From Paucibacter sp. Y2R2-4 (GTDB lineage Bacteria > Pseudomonadota > Gammaproteobacteria > Burkholderiales > Burkholderiaceae_C), in NCBI RefSeq assembly GCF_025717535.1, contig NZ_JAJIRO010000001.1, forward strand, positions 1,364,001-1,428,000: 64,000 bases of DNA, in the 5' to 3' direction. Below are positions 15,861 through 24,288 of the stretch, in pieces. The notes under the pieces were generated by a model, which had not been told where the DNA came from, did no database searches, and saw nothing but the letters and a program-made list of their open reading frames with translations. The translations under genes and the position numbers were made by a program. Within the stretch, counting starts at the first letter, position 1. Every line of letters starts with the position of its first letter.

Positions 15861-17039
15861 TCACTCCCCCACCAAAGAAATGCCAGAGGCTTCCGCCCGC
15901 AGCAGCATTTGAAGCAAGGCCGTAAGTTCACCCAGGAACCCATTCAAGACAGTCAAGGCCTGATCCAGTTCATCGCCATCAATGAACTCGACAAGCCCAG
16001 ACATAGTGTTCAGCAAGCCGCCGCAGGTGGTCTGAATTTGAGCGCGGAGCTCCTTGGCGGCTGCGCAGGTCCGGATCGGTTGATGCTCGGGTTGCTGCGG
16101 CACTCCCTCGGCCTGCGCGGGGTCTGCCTGGGGTGCGGCAGCGAGCGTGTATGCCGTCATTGCATCGCGGATGCCGGCTGCGTATTGACGATCCTCTTCG
16201 CTGTCGCTGGCCGCGTGTAGGCGCTCACGATCTTCCAGTTCATCCAACCAATCGGGGCGGACGGTCGGCATCTGTGGTTTCGATGCATCGAGCATGGCCT
16301 GCACAACAGGATTACGTCTAGCGTAGTCGGTCGCATCACCCCAAAGGGCGGCTACATCGGCCTCGTCCGTCGTTCCGCCTTCCACATACGCGGCACGCAC
16401 CGCATCAAAAAGATCGCGCCGGTCAACTTGGACGCACCCGGCCGGAACTCCCTGGGCCTGCTGGGGCTCTGCCTGGGGTGCGGCAGCGGAAGTCCATCCC
16501 GCATTGAACGACCCGGCAATGTCGGGGACGATGGCGCAGTCGTCGCACTCGGCTAAATATTTGGCAAATGCTTTTGCGTTTTCGGCAACGCTTGGCACTA
16601 CCTGGGCCTGCACGGGCTGTGCCTGGGGTGCGGCAGCGAGCATCGCGTCAACCATGCGCTGGGGCGTGCCGTCCAGCCCGCTAGCGCGCAGCAAGACCTT
16701 ACAGGCAGCAACATGCTGTTCTTTGGTGAGTTTGGCGGGCATTTCCTGGGCCGTTCGCTCAGACTTGCCGCGCAGATACGCTTGGTACAGAGCCTCAGCA
16801 TTAACAGAAAGCTCCGCAAGCTCAGCCGCATGCTCATGGGCGATAGTCGCACCAAGGGGCTTCTCGATCAGTTCGCCATACTGAAGCACATTCGGAGTGC
16901 GCCATCCGGGCGTCTCCATGCAGGTGCCGCTTCGGCGGGCTGGCATCCAGTTTGAAGGAGTGCCGTCAGAGAGTTCGAAGCGAACCCAGCACCAAGCGTT
17001 TTCCTGAAGATTTGCGGGCATCCGCGTTGCTTCGCTCAT
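15861..17039 (-). CDS. Ea22/Ead-like modular phage protein
   Basis: A 392-residue protein of unknown function. It is built from helical blocks joined by three near-identical linkers of the form AAAPQAxPxQAxxVP, encoded by direct repeats at 16101-16145, 16446-16489 and 16597-16641. Such modular Ala/Pro/Gln-linked proteins occur in accessory regions of lambdoid phages. ATG 17039 with GGAGG upstream was chosen over a much longer upstream extension that overlaps the next gene. Confidence 0.6.
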   Translation of the reverse strand: MSEATRMPANLQENAWCWVRFELSDGTPSNWMPARRSGTCMETPGWRTPNVLQYGELIEKPLGATIAHEHAAELAELSVNAEALYQAYLRGKSERTAQEMPAKLTKEQHVAACKVLLRASGLDGTPQRMVDAMLAAAPQAQPVQAQVVPSVAENAKAFAKYLAECDDCAIVPDIAGSFNAGWTSAAAPQAEPQQAQGVPAGCVQVDRRDLFDAVRAAYVEGGTTDEADVAALWGDATDYARRNPVVQAMLDASKPQMPTVRPDWLDELEDRERLHAASDSEEDRQYAAGIRDAMTAYTLAAAPQADPAQAEGVPQQPEHQPIRTCAAAKELRAQIQTTCGGLLNTMSGLVEFIDGDELDQALTVLNGFLGELTALLQMLLRAEASGISLVGE

Positions 17040-17254
17040 GGTTGGACCTCCAATGGAACGGTGAACTCGACGCGAACGACCTTGGCCTTGAATCCCGCCT
17101 CGATCAAGGCGCGCTTGTGGGAGACGGCAAATCTGCGCTGAGAAAGCGTCCAGACCGGAGGAAGAATTCCTCGATCCGATGCGCACAGGTAGCCACTCCC
17201 GTCCTTGCGATTGATGCTGACAGACCATCCGTAGCGCTTTGATTCGGTACTCAT
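17036..17254 (-). CDS. Hypothetical protein
   Basis: A 72-residue protein (YGWSVSINRKDGSGYLCASDRG...) with alternating beta-type sequence. It overlaps both neighbours by 4 bases, which supports translation. No family recognised. Confidence 0.6.
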   Translation of the reverse strand: MSTESKRYGWSVSINRKDGSGYLCASDRGILPPVWTLSQRRFAVSHKRALIEAGFKAKVVRVEFTVPLEVQP

Positions 17255-17880
17255 ACCCGACCCCCAGTCACCGCCAGCACCCAGCTGCTCGCCGGCTGCT
17301 CATGACAGCCGATCGGTGCAGAGGCAAAGCCACCCACCACGGGGCCGGTCACGGCATAGCGGTGCGCCGGCGGCGAAGGCAGCACCGTGCGCTTGGTGTG
17401 AGGGGTGATGATGGGCTCCACCGCGTCCAGGGCGGCCCGCTTGGCGGCGCGGCCGGCGGCGTCTCGGGCCTCGGTCTCGCGGCGCTTGAACAAGACTTCA
17501 GACAAGGTCTTGTCGTTTCGGCTCAAGGTGCTGGGCGAAGCGCGCGGCGCGCGGCGCGTGTTGCGGGTCACGGCGGGCTTTTGCGCACGCTGGCCCACAT
17601 GCAGGCCGGGGCGCACATCGGGCCGGGCCACCCAGGCTTGGGCGTCGGCCAAGTTGGCAAACCAGCGCAGCTCGGCGCTGCTCTTGGCGCCCACGCCCAC
17701 CTTGTAGGCCACACCGCCGCTCACCAGGCGGTTGGCCGTCAGGTTGAGCTGGTGGCGGGTCAGGCCGGTGTCGGGGTTGGCCAGCTGGCGCTCCAGGTCG
17801 TTGAGGCCAAGGCCCAAGGGGCCAGCGGCTTGCACGGCGGCCAGCACCAGTTGGCGCGCGGTGGTCTTGGTGCTGCTCAT
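17251..17880 (-). CDS. Hypothetical protein with N-terminal helix-turn-helix-like region
   Basis: A 209-residue protein. Residues about 8-75 (LVLAAVQAAGPLGLGLNDLE...TRHQLNLTANRLVSGGVAYKVG) look like a winged-helix domain. The rest is basic and low in predicted structure. It may be a DNA-binding accessory factor; overlaps its neighbours by 4 bases. Confidence 0.55.
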   Translation of the reverse strand: MSSTKTTARQLVLAAVQAAGPLGLGLNDLERQLANPDTGLTRHQLNLTANRLVSGGVAYKVGVGAKSSAELRWFANLADAQAWVARPDVRPGLHVGQRAQKPAVTRNTRRAPRASPSTLSRNDKTLSEVLFKRRETEARDAAGRAAKRAALDAVEPIITPHTKRTVLPSPPAHRYAVTGPVVGGFASAPIGCHEQPASSWVLAVTGGRV

Positions 17881-18131
17881 AGCCCGGTGCTCCCCATCGC
17901 ATCATCCAAGGCGGCGTAGAGGTCAGAGCCGCGGCCCATCACCGTGCCGTCTTCTTCGACCAGCTCCACCACCGGGCCGCCGCCAAACACCAGCTCAAAG
18001 CACTGAATGCTCACATCACCTTGTGCTGCCAGCCAGCTCAGGCGGCTGGTGTTGCGGCCCAATTCCTCGGCCGGGGTGAGCGTGCTTTTCAAAGGCAGGG
18101 GCGCGCTCTTCGTCACTTCTTGGGTATCCAT
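17877..18131 (-). CDS. Hypothetical protein
   Basis: An 84-residue acidic protein with a beta-rich centre (ISIQCFELVFGGGPVVELVEEDGTV-like; exact text differs slightly at the start). Four-base overlap with the downstream gene. Unrecognised. Confidence 0.55.
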   Translation of the reverse strand: MDTQEVTKSAPLPLKSTLTPAEELGRNTSRLSWLAAQGDVSIQCFELVFGGGPVVELVEEDGTVMGRGSDLYAALDDAMGSTGL

Positions 18132-18132
18132 C

Positions 18133-18369
18133 TCAGCTTCTCCTTGGGTTGTCAGCCAGGCGCCGCGCCAACCCGTGGGTGATGCGATCGCTGACCGTGT
18201 TGAATTTGTCTTTGCACCAGGCCGCGCGAGCCAGCAGCTCGCCCTGCAAGGCCGGGTCGCCGGGGCATTGATGAGCGGCCTGGCGCAAGGCCTGCTCCGC
18301 GCTGCCGAGCTGGGAGGCCAGCTCGTACAGCGGGTTCTTGAAATTGCTTGGGGTGCTTTGTGGGTTCAC
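18133..18369 (-). CDS. Hypothetical protein
   Basis: A 78-residue helical protein (LYELASQLGSAEQALRQAAHQ...) lying just downstream of the primase-helicase and one base from its own downstream neighbour. Unrecognised. Confidence 0.55.
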   Translation of the reverse strand: MNPQSTPSNFKNPLYELASQLGSAEQALRQAAHQCPGDPALQGELLARAAWCKDKFNTVSDRITHGLARRLADNPRRS

Positions 18370-18381
18370 GGGGTGCTCCTT

Positions 18382-21198
18382 TCAGATCACGGGTTCGGGG
18401 TGTTCCACCGGTGGCGTGGCATGCAGGCCGTACTGCTCCATGGCCTCGAGGGACAAGCCCACCATGTGGCCCACGCGCTTGCCCGCATGGGTGCACTCCA
18501 TCTGCTCGACAAAGACCACGCCGGCATTGGCCAGGGCTCGCTTGAAGACGCGATCGCTCTTCACGGGCAAGTCATCCCAGAAAGCGCGAAGCGAGGGCTC
18601 GCGCGCCAGGTGGTCCATGACATGGGCCGTTCGAACAGCCAAGACCTCCACGCCTTCCACCTTCTTGAACACAAAGGGGTAGCGGAAGTTGCCGCGAGCG
18701 ATCTCGCTCAACAGGCTCTTGACGATCCAAACCCACGGATGGCGATCGCCCTCGGTGTCGGCAATGTGCAGGTTCATCTGGCGCGTCAGGTCGCCCAGAA
18801 AATCACCTTGAGACACATCGATGCCCGCAAAATCGCACAGCAGCGTCCAGGCTGCACGCACGGCGCCGTAGTTGGTCAACATGCGGGCGGCGCCGGCATC
18901 GTCATCAGCGGCTGAGCAGCTGCGGCGCAGCTCGGCCATGCAGCGGGTGTGCAGCTCTTGCACCCGCGCCTTGGGGATGGTGCAGAGGTATTCCATCCAC
19001 TGCCGCACCGGAAACACCGGCAAGTCTTCAGGCATCAGCTTGCCGCGCTGAGCCTTGGTCATCATGTTGCGGACCACCTTGCCGGCCAGCGTGTCCACCG
19101 GCACATCCTCACCGGCCAGCAGCACTGGCGCGCAGAGCAAGAAGTCTTTGAGGTCAGAGCCGCGGCGGGTGTGGCTGTACTGGTAGCACTCTTGCAAGTT
19201 GGCCACGGCCTTGGTGATCAGGTCTTGCTTGTTGGCGCTGAGCTCGCCCCAGCCCACGGGGTGGCTGGTGTAGCTCACCGAGGTCATGATGCGGAACTCG
19301 GTTTGCATGGTCTGGCGGCTGAACACCGTCATGCCGATGCTGCGCTCCAGCCGCTTGATCACCGTGTCTTTACCCACCCCCTTGTCGGCCTGCATGACAA
19401 AGTGCGGCCAAAAGCCCAGAAAGGCCTTCAGGTGCGCGCCCAGGCTCCACACCAGCATCTGCGCCGCTGAGTTGCCGCCAAAGGTGCTTTGGTAGGCGTC
19501 GATTACCTTGCGCGCATTGGCGGCCGGGCCCGAGGGGAACACCAGATCCGCATAAGGGCACTGCTGCGCCGGGTCATTGAAATAGCAGTCAGGCCCCTGG
19601 TTCACCACCGCCTGGCCATTGCGCCAGGCCAGGCCCACAAAGTTGACCGCATCACGGGCGCCGATATCGGCGGCTCGCTCCATGATGTTCAGCATGCGGC
19701 CAAAGTTGGGCGCGGAAAACACGGGGCCCAGGCGCTTCCAAACCTCGATGTTGTGCAGCTGCTCATCGGTCACCACGCGGCGCAGCAGCTTGGAGCCATG
19801 GCGAGGCACCTGCACGCTGAGCGCAAAGATCGTGCGCGGGCTGGTGTCCACATCACCGGTCATGGTGCTGGTGGGGCTGGCGATGGTGACGCGGCTCAGG
19901 CCTGCGACCCGAAAGCCGCAGACGTTCTCCATGCTCAGGATATTTTTCTGTTCAGGGTTGTCTTCGTCGTTCTCAAACTTGCTGATCCAGCTGGTGAAGT
20001 CCTCTTTGACGCGATAGCGCCAATAGGTCTGCTGGTCGTGAAAGGGCAAATACAGGCGCGGCTTGCCCTGCTGGTCTTTGCCCGGCATGCCGGGTATCAG
20101 CCACGGCTCCAAGCGCCTGACCGAGCCGGCCAGCTTCTCCGCGCCGGCGTCCTGCAGGTAGGCGTTGACGCTGGCCATGGGCTGCTCGTCATCGTCAAGC
20201 CACTCGTCCTGGTCGACCATCAAGGCCGCAATGTCCAAGCCAATCAAGGCCTCATGCACTGCCCACGCGGCCTGCTGGCCAGGGCAATAGCCCTTGCCCG
20301 ATCCAGACTCAATGGGCTTGCCTGGGCAGATGCAAATCACCACCTGCTTGCCGCGCATCAGCCGCCAATCCACCTGGTGGGCGGTCCAGGTGCTGCGAAT
20401 GGCCACAGCCACGGTGCTGGGCAGGTTGCAAACGTCGATGCTCAGCGCATCCAGCGGGCTGAGCACTACCACCACTTTGTGCGCCTTGGCAAAGCGCTTC
20501 CAATCGCTGCACCACAGCGCGCCCACATGGCCGCCGTATTTGGCCGTAGACAAGCCGCCGTTGTCCTCGGGGTGCAAGTACTCCAGATCCACCGCCAGCA
20601 CCGCGCCATCGTCAGGGCTGCGCACGATGGCGGCCAGGGCCTCGCCGCCATAGTGCATCTCGCCCTTGGCCAGGCGCGGGCTGGTGTAGTCGTTCATGCC
20701 CAGCGTGCCGGCTTCAATCGCAGCCATCGAGGTGCGCTCAGTGATGCCGCGATCGGCCAGCCAACCCTGCAGAATCAGCCGCTGCTCGCCGTTGAGCATG
20801 GTGTCTTGGCTGCGCTGGGCCGCAAAGTCCATGCGGGTGGGCTCAGGCTGGGCAGCGTCTGGGCTCACCGGGCCGAGCAGCTCCCCGTACAGCTCGACGA
20901 TCTTCATCAGCGCATCGATGGCCTTCAGGTCCAGCACATACATCGCCAGCTCGAGCGGCCCGCCGCCAATGCAGCGCCCCTCATCGTCGGTGTGGTCCTC
21001 GTCCTCAAAGCGGCTCAGGCTCTCAGCAGTGCGGGCGTAGCAGCGAATGCAGGGCGTGGCCGTCTTGCGGCGCGGGTTGAAGAACTTGCCCTTGTCTCCG
21101 GGGCGGGGCAGGCTTAGCCGGATGGCCAGATCTTCACAGTCGATCTTCTGGTCAATCAGCTCGTACAGAGAGGGTGGGCTGGCGTCTGTTGTTTTCAT
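18382..21198 (-). CDS. Phage replication primase-helicase
   Basis: A 938-residue multidomain replication protein. The N-terminus has a CxxC element (CIRC, residue about 50). A Toprim-like primase region spans about 195-355 (KVVVVLSPLDALSIDV and QVVICICPG strands), followed by a DUF927-like/SF3-type helicase with Walker A ADKGVGKDT at 604-612 and a C-terminal regulatory tail. It should initiate and unwind at the phage origin. It is the only replication gene seen, so the phage presumably recruits the host polymerase. Preceded by a tight leftward run of small genes. Confidence 0.82.
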   Translation of the reverse strand: MKTTDASPPSLYELIDQKIDCEDLAIRLSLPRPGDKGKFFNPRRKTATPCIRCYARTAESLSRFEDEDHTDDEGRCIGGGPLELAMYVLDLKAIDALMKIVELYGELLGPVSPDAAQPEPTRMDFAAQRSQDTMLNGEQRLILQGWLADRGITERTSMAAIEAGTLGMNDYTSPRLAKGEMHYGGEALAAIVRSPDDGAVLAVDLEYLHPEDNGGLSTAKYGGHVGALWCSDWKRFAKAHKVVVVLSPLDALSIDVCNLPSTVAVAIRSTWTAHQVDWRLMRGKQVVICICPGKPIESGSGKGYCPGQQAAWAVHEALIGLDIAALMVDQDEWLDDDEQPMASVNAYLQDAGAEKLAGSVRRLEPWLIPGMPGKDQQGKPRLYLPFHDQQTYWRYRVKEDFTSWISKFENDEDNPEQKNILSMENVCGFRVAGLSRVTIASPTSTMTGDVDTSPRTIFALSVQVPRHGSKLLRRVVTDEQLHNIEVWKRLGPVFSAPNFGRMLNIMERAADIGARDAVNFVGLAWRNGQAVVNQGPDCYFNDPAQQCPYADLVFPSGPAANARKVIDAYQSTFGGNSAAQMLVWSLGAHLKAFLGFWPHFVMQADKGVGKDTVIKRLERSIGMTVFSRQTMQTEFRIMTSVSYTSHPVGWGELSANKQDLITKAVANLQECYQYSHTRRGSDLKDFLLCAPVLLAGEDVPVDTLAGKVVRNMMTKAQRGKLMPEDLPVFPVRQWMEYLCTIPKARVQELHTRCMAELRRSCSAADDDAGAARMLTNYGAVRAAWTLLCDFAGIDVSQGDFLGDLTRQMNLHIADTEGDRHPWVWIVKSLLSEIARGNFRYPFVFKKVEGVEVLAVRTAHVMDHLAREPSLRAFWDDLPVKSDRVFKRALANAGVVFVEQMECTHAGKRVGHMVGLSLEAMEQYGLHATPPVEHPEPVI

Positions 21199-21263
21199 GG
21201 GTCAGTCAATGCAGCAGCTGTGCCTGCTGGTGAGGGGCTTGCGTGTTGGGTGAGGGTTGCGGC

Positions 21264-21563
21264 CTAGAACAAGGTCGCGTTGCGCTTGCTGCGGGAGGCC
21301 TCAGCCGCAAGCTGTTTTTGATAGACCGCCTCCACCGCAGCAGCCACGGCCGCCTGGTAGGACCGGGCCGCGTCAGACCGGCGGCCGATCTGCCGGTACC
21401 AGGTCCACACATCGCGCTGCATGACCCGGGGCACCTGCCGCCAATGCGGCAGGCACATCAGAAAACCGGGCTGCACCAAGTGCTGGCAATTGGCTGTTGC
21501 ACATTCGGCAGTGGGCAGGCAGTTGGCTGCGGCCGCACGGGCTCGGGTGATGGGGTGGCTCAT
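21264..21563 (-). CDS. Hypothetical Cys-rich protein
   Basis: A 99-residue protein with four cysteines near the N-terminus (C15, C21, C26, C37: CLPTAECATANCQHL...LMCLPHW), probably a small zinc-binding fold, then a helical C-terminus. ATG 21563 has a GGAAGGGG ribosome-binding site. It lies upstream of the primase-helicase. Confidence 0.65.
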   Translation of the reverse strand: MSHPITRARAAAANCLPTAECATANCQHLVQPGFLMCLPHWRQVPRVMQRDVWTWYRQIGRRSDAARSYQAAVAAAVEAVYQKQLAAEASRSKRNATLF

Positions 21564-21565
21564 GG

Positions 21566-21721
21566 TCAGATGCCCCTTCCTCGGAGCGCGATCACGGCCA
21601 AGTAGCGGGCCGAGCCGAGCTTCAGCAAGACGATGGCCTCTGCGGCCTTGCGGCCCTTGGCCTCCACCACCATCTGGCGCCGGCGCTGATAGTGGTCCAC
21701 ATGGGTGACTTTGAAGGTCAT
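21566..21721 (-). CDS. Small protein (51 residues)
   Basis: ATG at 21721 and TGA at 21566-21568. The protein starts MTFKVTHVDHYQRRRQMVVE and continues AKGRKAAEAIVLLKLGSARYLAV. Its start overlaps the previous gene's stop as ATGA, and it ends two bases before the next ATG, so it fills the operon exactly. A beta-beta-alpha-like small phage protein of unknown role. Confidence 0.65.
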   Translation of the reverse strand: MTFKVTHVDHYQRRRQMVVEAKGRKAAEAIVLLKLGSARYLAVIALRGRGI

Positions 21722-22281
21722 GATGCGGAGGCCTCCGCAGGCTCAGGCGTGGCAAAGCTCTCATCCTCCAACACGACGAACTCGGCCATGCCCTGCGCGC
21801 TGAGTTCTTTGGCCTTCGCCGCGGATTGGCCAGGTGCAACGTAGAACACCCAGGGGTGGCCGTAATACACGCCGGTGCCGCGATCACCTGCATCGCGCAG
21901 CTCTTCGCGGATCTCGGCCAGCGAGGCGCTAAGCGCTTGGCGATCGGCCTCTTCTTTGGCATCGATGAGGGCATCATTCAGCGCGGTAATCAACTGGCTG
22001 ATGCTGTCGATACCCAAGCTCACACTGAACACTGATTCAGTCCAGTGGTTCTGCCTCAGAATCAGCGACAGCTGCACGCTGTCCCAGTCCTTGAATCGAA
22101 ACACTTGGGCCCGTGCTGCTGGGCCCTCTTTGGGCCGTGTCTCATCTGTCAGTTCGATGGTGGCGTGGGTCTCGCTCGTAGGCTTCACGCAGTCCTTGCC
22201 CAGGTAGAAGAGCTGGTTAACGCCAGATCCGTCAGATTCCAAGTAAGCCAGCACTCGGGGTTTGATCAGGACCTTGCTCAT
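21718..22281 (-). CDS. Hypothetical protein
   Basis: A 187-residue acidic, soluble protein (VFRFKDWDSVQLSLILRQNHWTESVFSVSLG...). Four-base overlaps on both sides. It lies between the small recombinase and the replication genes; an early-region role is likely but unassigned. Confidence 0.6.
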   Translation of the reverse strand: MSKVLIKPRVLAYLESDGSGVNQLFYLGKDCVKPTSETHATIELTDETRPKEGPAARAQVFRFKDWDSVQLSLILRQNHWTESVFSVSLGIDSISQLITALNDALIDAKEEADRQALSASLAEIREELRDAGDRGTGVYYGHPWVFYVAPGQSAAKAKELSAQGMAEFVVLEDESFATPEPAEASAS

Positions 22282-22937
22282 TGCCGCCCCCCTGCTTGTT
22301 GTTGCATCGCCAGGCTGCGCGCCTGGGCCTTGGGCATGCGGCGGCCGTCGACCTGGCGCAGCTCCTGCGCGTATTCCTCTCGGGCGCAGTCGGTGTACAT
22401 GCCAGTGCTGGCCAGGCTGGTGTGGCCCAGAGCGCGCTGCGTGGTCTTCAGCGGGCTGGCACCGCGGCTGCGGCGCATGATGTTCATGGCCCGGCTGTGG
22501 CGCAGGCTGTGGACGGTGAAGCGTGGATCCAGCCCCGCCTCTTTCACCCAGAGCTTGAGGCGCGACTGGTAGCTGCGCACGGCCAGCGGCTGGCCTTCGC
22601 GGCCCCAGATCAACGGGGCTTCTTCGCCCAGGGCCGGGGTCTGCTCTTGGCGCGAAATCATGATCAGCGCTTGCAGGTGCAGGCGCACCGTCTCGGTCAC
22701 CAGGTACTCATGAGCTTTTTTCTTGCCCTTGCGCTGGTCGGGCGTTGACACCAGCCAGCCAGTGGCCAGCGCGGCCTCGGCCTGGGTCAGGGTCCACAGG
22801 CTGAACTCAGTCACGCGGGCACCCGTGCTCAGCATCAGGCCCATCCAGTGATAGTCGCGCTGCGCCAGTGGGTCGCGCCGGCTCTTGGCCGCATCCAGCA
22901 AAGCCTTCTGCTGGGATTCGCTCAAATACTTGATCAT
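22278..22937 (-). CDS. Compact tyrosine recombinase (catalytic domain only)
   Basis: A 219-residue recombinase. All catalytic positions are present: Arg41 (STGARVTE), a Lys about residue 74, His143-x-x-Arg146 (HSLRHSR), His172 (LGHTS) and Tyr181 (TGMYTD). It lacks the usual N-terminal core-binding domain, and the C-terminus is a basic/Gln-rich tail. ATG 22937 has AAGGAGAGG upstream; the longer in-frame extension has no support. It is the third recombinase in this prophage, embedded in the early operon, so a resolvase- or regulator-like task is more likely than integration. Confidence 0.85.
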   Translation of the reverse strand: MIKYLSESQQKALLDAAKSRRDPLAQRDYHWMGLMLSTGARVTEFSLWTLTQAEAALATGWLVSTPDQRKGKKKAHEYLVTETVRLHLQALIMISRQEQTPALGEEAPLIWGREGQPLAVRSYQSRLKLWVKEAGLDPRFTVHSLRHSRAMNIMRRSRGASPLKTTQRALGHTSLASTGMYTDCAREEYAQELRQVDGRRMPKAQARSLAMQQQAGGRQ

Positions 22938-23027
22938 CAAACACCTCTCCTTCGTCTTCGCCGTTGAAAGAAATGGCCTGCGCAGTGAAGAAAAGCACTG
23001 CCAGCGCCACACGACTGAGCCACGCCT

Positions 23028-23450
23028 TCATGGGGTGCATGTGCTCAAGGTCAGGGTTTGATCTGTCGCCAGCGGGCAATAAGGGCGCCGCGTGCGCAGA
23101 TCAATAACTTTTGGGCTGACCGAGGGTCGGCCAGTACTTCGTCCAGGCTCCGGTAGCGCTGGCGCCAGTAGCTGCTGCGGCAGCGCAGCGCTTCGGCTTC
23201 TTCCAGCACTTGCTCGGGGGCGGGGTCCAGGGCCAGGGCGCGCTGCGCATGTCGGCCGCGTTGAATCAGCGGATACGGTCGCTTGGCTGTTTGCATCGGG
23301 AACTTTCCTTTGCGCATCCAGGGCCTTCTTGAGCTGCGGCCCAAACAGAAACACCATTCGCTCGACCAAGGCGGCCCCACCGGGCAGCTGGCCTGCTGGC
23401 AGCTGATGGCGCACGGTGGCGCCTTCAAAGGGCGGCTTGATCGTCGGCAT
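23028..23450 (-). CDS. Possible overlapping hypothetical protein
   Basis: A 140-codon frame whose first 50 or so residues (MPTIKPPFEGATVRHQLPAG...MVFLFGPQLKKALDAQ) look like real protein and fill the space between the CII-like gene and 23296. The second half turns Pro/Arg/Ser-rich and lies out of frame over the 23051-23296 gene. Either a true overlap or only the 5' part is meaningful. Confidence 0.4.
   Translation of the reverse strand: MPTIKPPFEGATVRHQLPAGQLPGGAALVERMVFLFGPQLKKALDAQRKVPDANSQATVSADSTRPTCAARPGPGPRPRASAGRSRSAALPQQLLAPALPEPGRSTGRPSVSPKVIDLRTRRPYCPLATDQTLTLSTCTP
23051..23296 (-). CDS. Hypothetical basic protein
   Basis: An 81-residue, Arg-rich helical protein (RHAQRALALDPAPEQVLEEAEALRC...YWRQRYRSLDEVL). 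ATG 23296 follows AAGGA. It overlaps another frame of the same strand (23028-23450). Unrecognised. Confidence 0.55.
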   Translation of the reverse strand: MQTAKRPYPLIQRGRHAQRALALDPAPEQVLEEAEALRCRSSYWRQRYRSLDEVLADPRSAQKLLICARGALIARWRQIKP

Positions 23451-23919
23451 CGACGTAGTCCTCAATCCGCTTCACCAGGCTCATCAGGGCGCTGACGGCA
23501 TCAAAGGCTTCAGCACGAACCCGGCGGGCCGCGTCCAAGCTGAAGCGCTTTTCAGCCAGGCCCTGCAGCAGTGCGCTGTTGAATTCGCCGGTTTCCTTGC
23601 CGAAGTTGGCCAGCAGCTCCAGCAGGGCCTCATCCGAGGTGCCCGCGTACTGCGCACAGTCAAAGCTGGCGCGGCCAAACATGCGGTTCAGGGCCTCGAT
23701 CACCCGCAGGTCACCCCGGTAATGAGTCGCCAGCACCAGCTCGCGCAGCGTGGGCTGGTTGTGGGTTTCCTCGCCGGCATCGGCCTTGTTGTAGAGGGTG
23801 CCGGTCTTGATGCCCATGAAAGCGGCCAACTCAGCCACATCGTCCAGATAGACCAGCTGGCGGAAGGCCTCGTACACATTGGGGTCCAGGCTGCGCCGCA
23901 TTGCGCTCTTGTTGCTCAT
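23425..23919 (-). CDS. Phage regulatory protein CII-like
   Basis: A 164-residue protein with the pattern of the phage CII regulator family: DPNVYEAFRQLVY near the N-terminus, a helix-turn-helix region (MGIKTGTLYNKADAGEE), then HNQPTLRELVLATHYRGD and a helical C-terminus. Such proteins activate lysogeny promoters. It lies beside the divergent Arc-like switch (24008/24289), where a decision regulator is expected. Confidence 0.75.
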   Translation of the reverse strand: MSNKSAMRRSLDPNVYEAFRQLVYLDDVAELAAFMGIKTGTLYNKADAGEETHNQPTLRELVLATHYRGDLRVIEALNRMFGRASFDCAQYAGTSDEALLELLANFGKETGEFNSALLQGLAEKRFSLDAARRVRAEAFDAVSALMSLVKRIEDYVDADDQAAL

Positions 23920-24007
23920 GAGCGGCTCCCCCAGTTGTTTTCATTGGTGCCCAGCAGCTGGCGCGCCGAAACTGCCAGCCATGCACTCAAATCAATCAGC
24001 GCGCACA

Positions 24008-24199
24008 TCACCGAGCACCTCGGCCAGACACCAGGGCTGGCGGGAAGTCCTGCGCCAGGGAGGCTTCCAGGCGCACGCGCAGCTCTGCGCTGCGGCTGCG
24101 ATCGGAACTTTTTGCCGCAGCGTCCAGCTTCTTCACCAAGGCCAGAGGGAACTTGGCTACGATGGCTTTGTGCGGGTCGGGCTTTTTGGTGGCTCGCAT
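24008..24199 (-). CDS. Arc-family ribbon-helix-helix regulator (switch, leftward)
   Basis: A 63-residue protein with the RHH core IVAKFPLALVKKLDAAAKSSDRSRSAELRVRL (residues about 13-44). No ribosome-binding site is visible; TAATAC at 24208-24203 lies about seven bases before the ATG, so the message may be leaderless. It is divergent from 24289-24630 and heads the early leftward operon (CII-like, recombinase, replication), the position of a Cro-type gene. Confidence 0.75.
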   Translation of the reverse strand: MRATKKPDPHKAIVAKFPLALVKKLDAAAKSSDRSRSAELRVRLEASLAQDFPPALVSGRGAR

Positions 24200-24218
24200 G
24201 TTTTGGTATTACCGGGTG

Positions 24219-24259
24219 TGAATCAGATATGAATCATGATGCATCATGAATCTGAATCA
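24219..24259. promoter_or_regulatory. Divergent operator of the second Arc-like pair
   Basis: A 16-base perfect palindrome TCATGATGCATCATGA (24234-24249), extended with one mismatch to 22 bases, embedded in four TGAATC copies (24219, 24230, 24247 and 24253). The first two are 11 bases apart, one helical turn. Candidate -10 boxes sit directly before both start codons. This looks like the main immunity operator. Confidence 0.7.
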
Positions 24260-24288
24260 CGCAATACCTAACGCGTAAAATTTGCTGC

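Noticed and set aside
19489-21117. 542-codon rightward frame opposite the primase-helicase
   Set aside because: Same reason; the codon pattern fits the - strand gene.
22807-23031. Frame beginning MKAWLSRVALAVLFFTAQA, like a signal peptide
   Set aside because: It overlaps the compact recombinase by about 130 bases in another frame and turns into meaningless sequence; only the first 30 codons are attractive.
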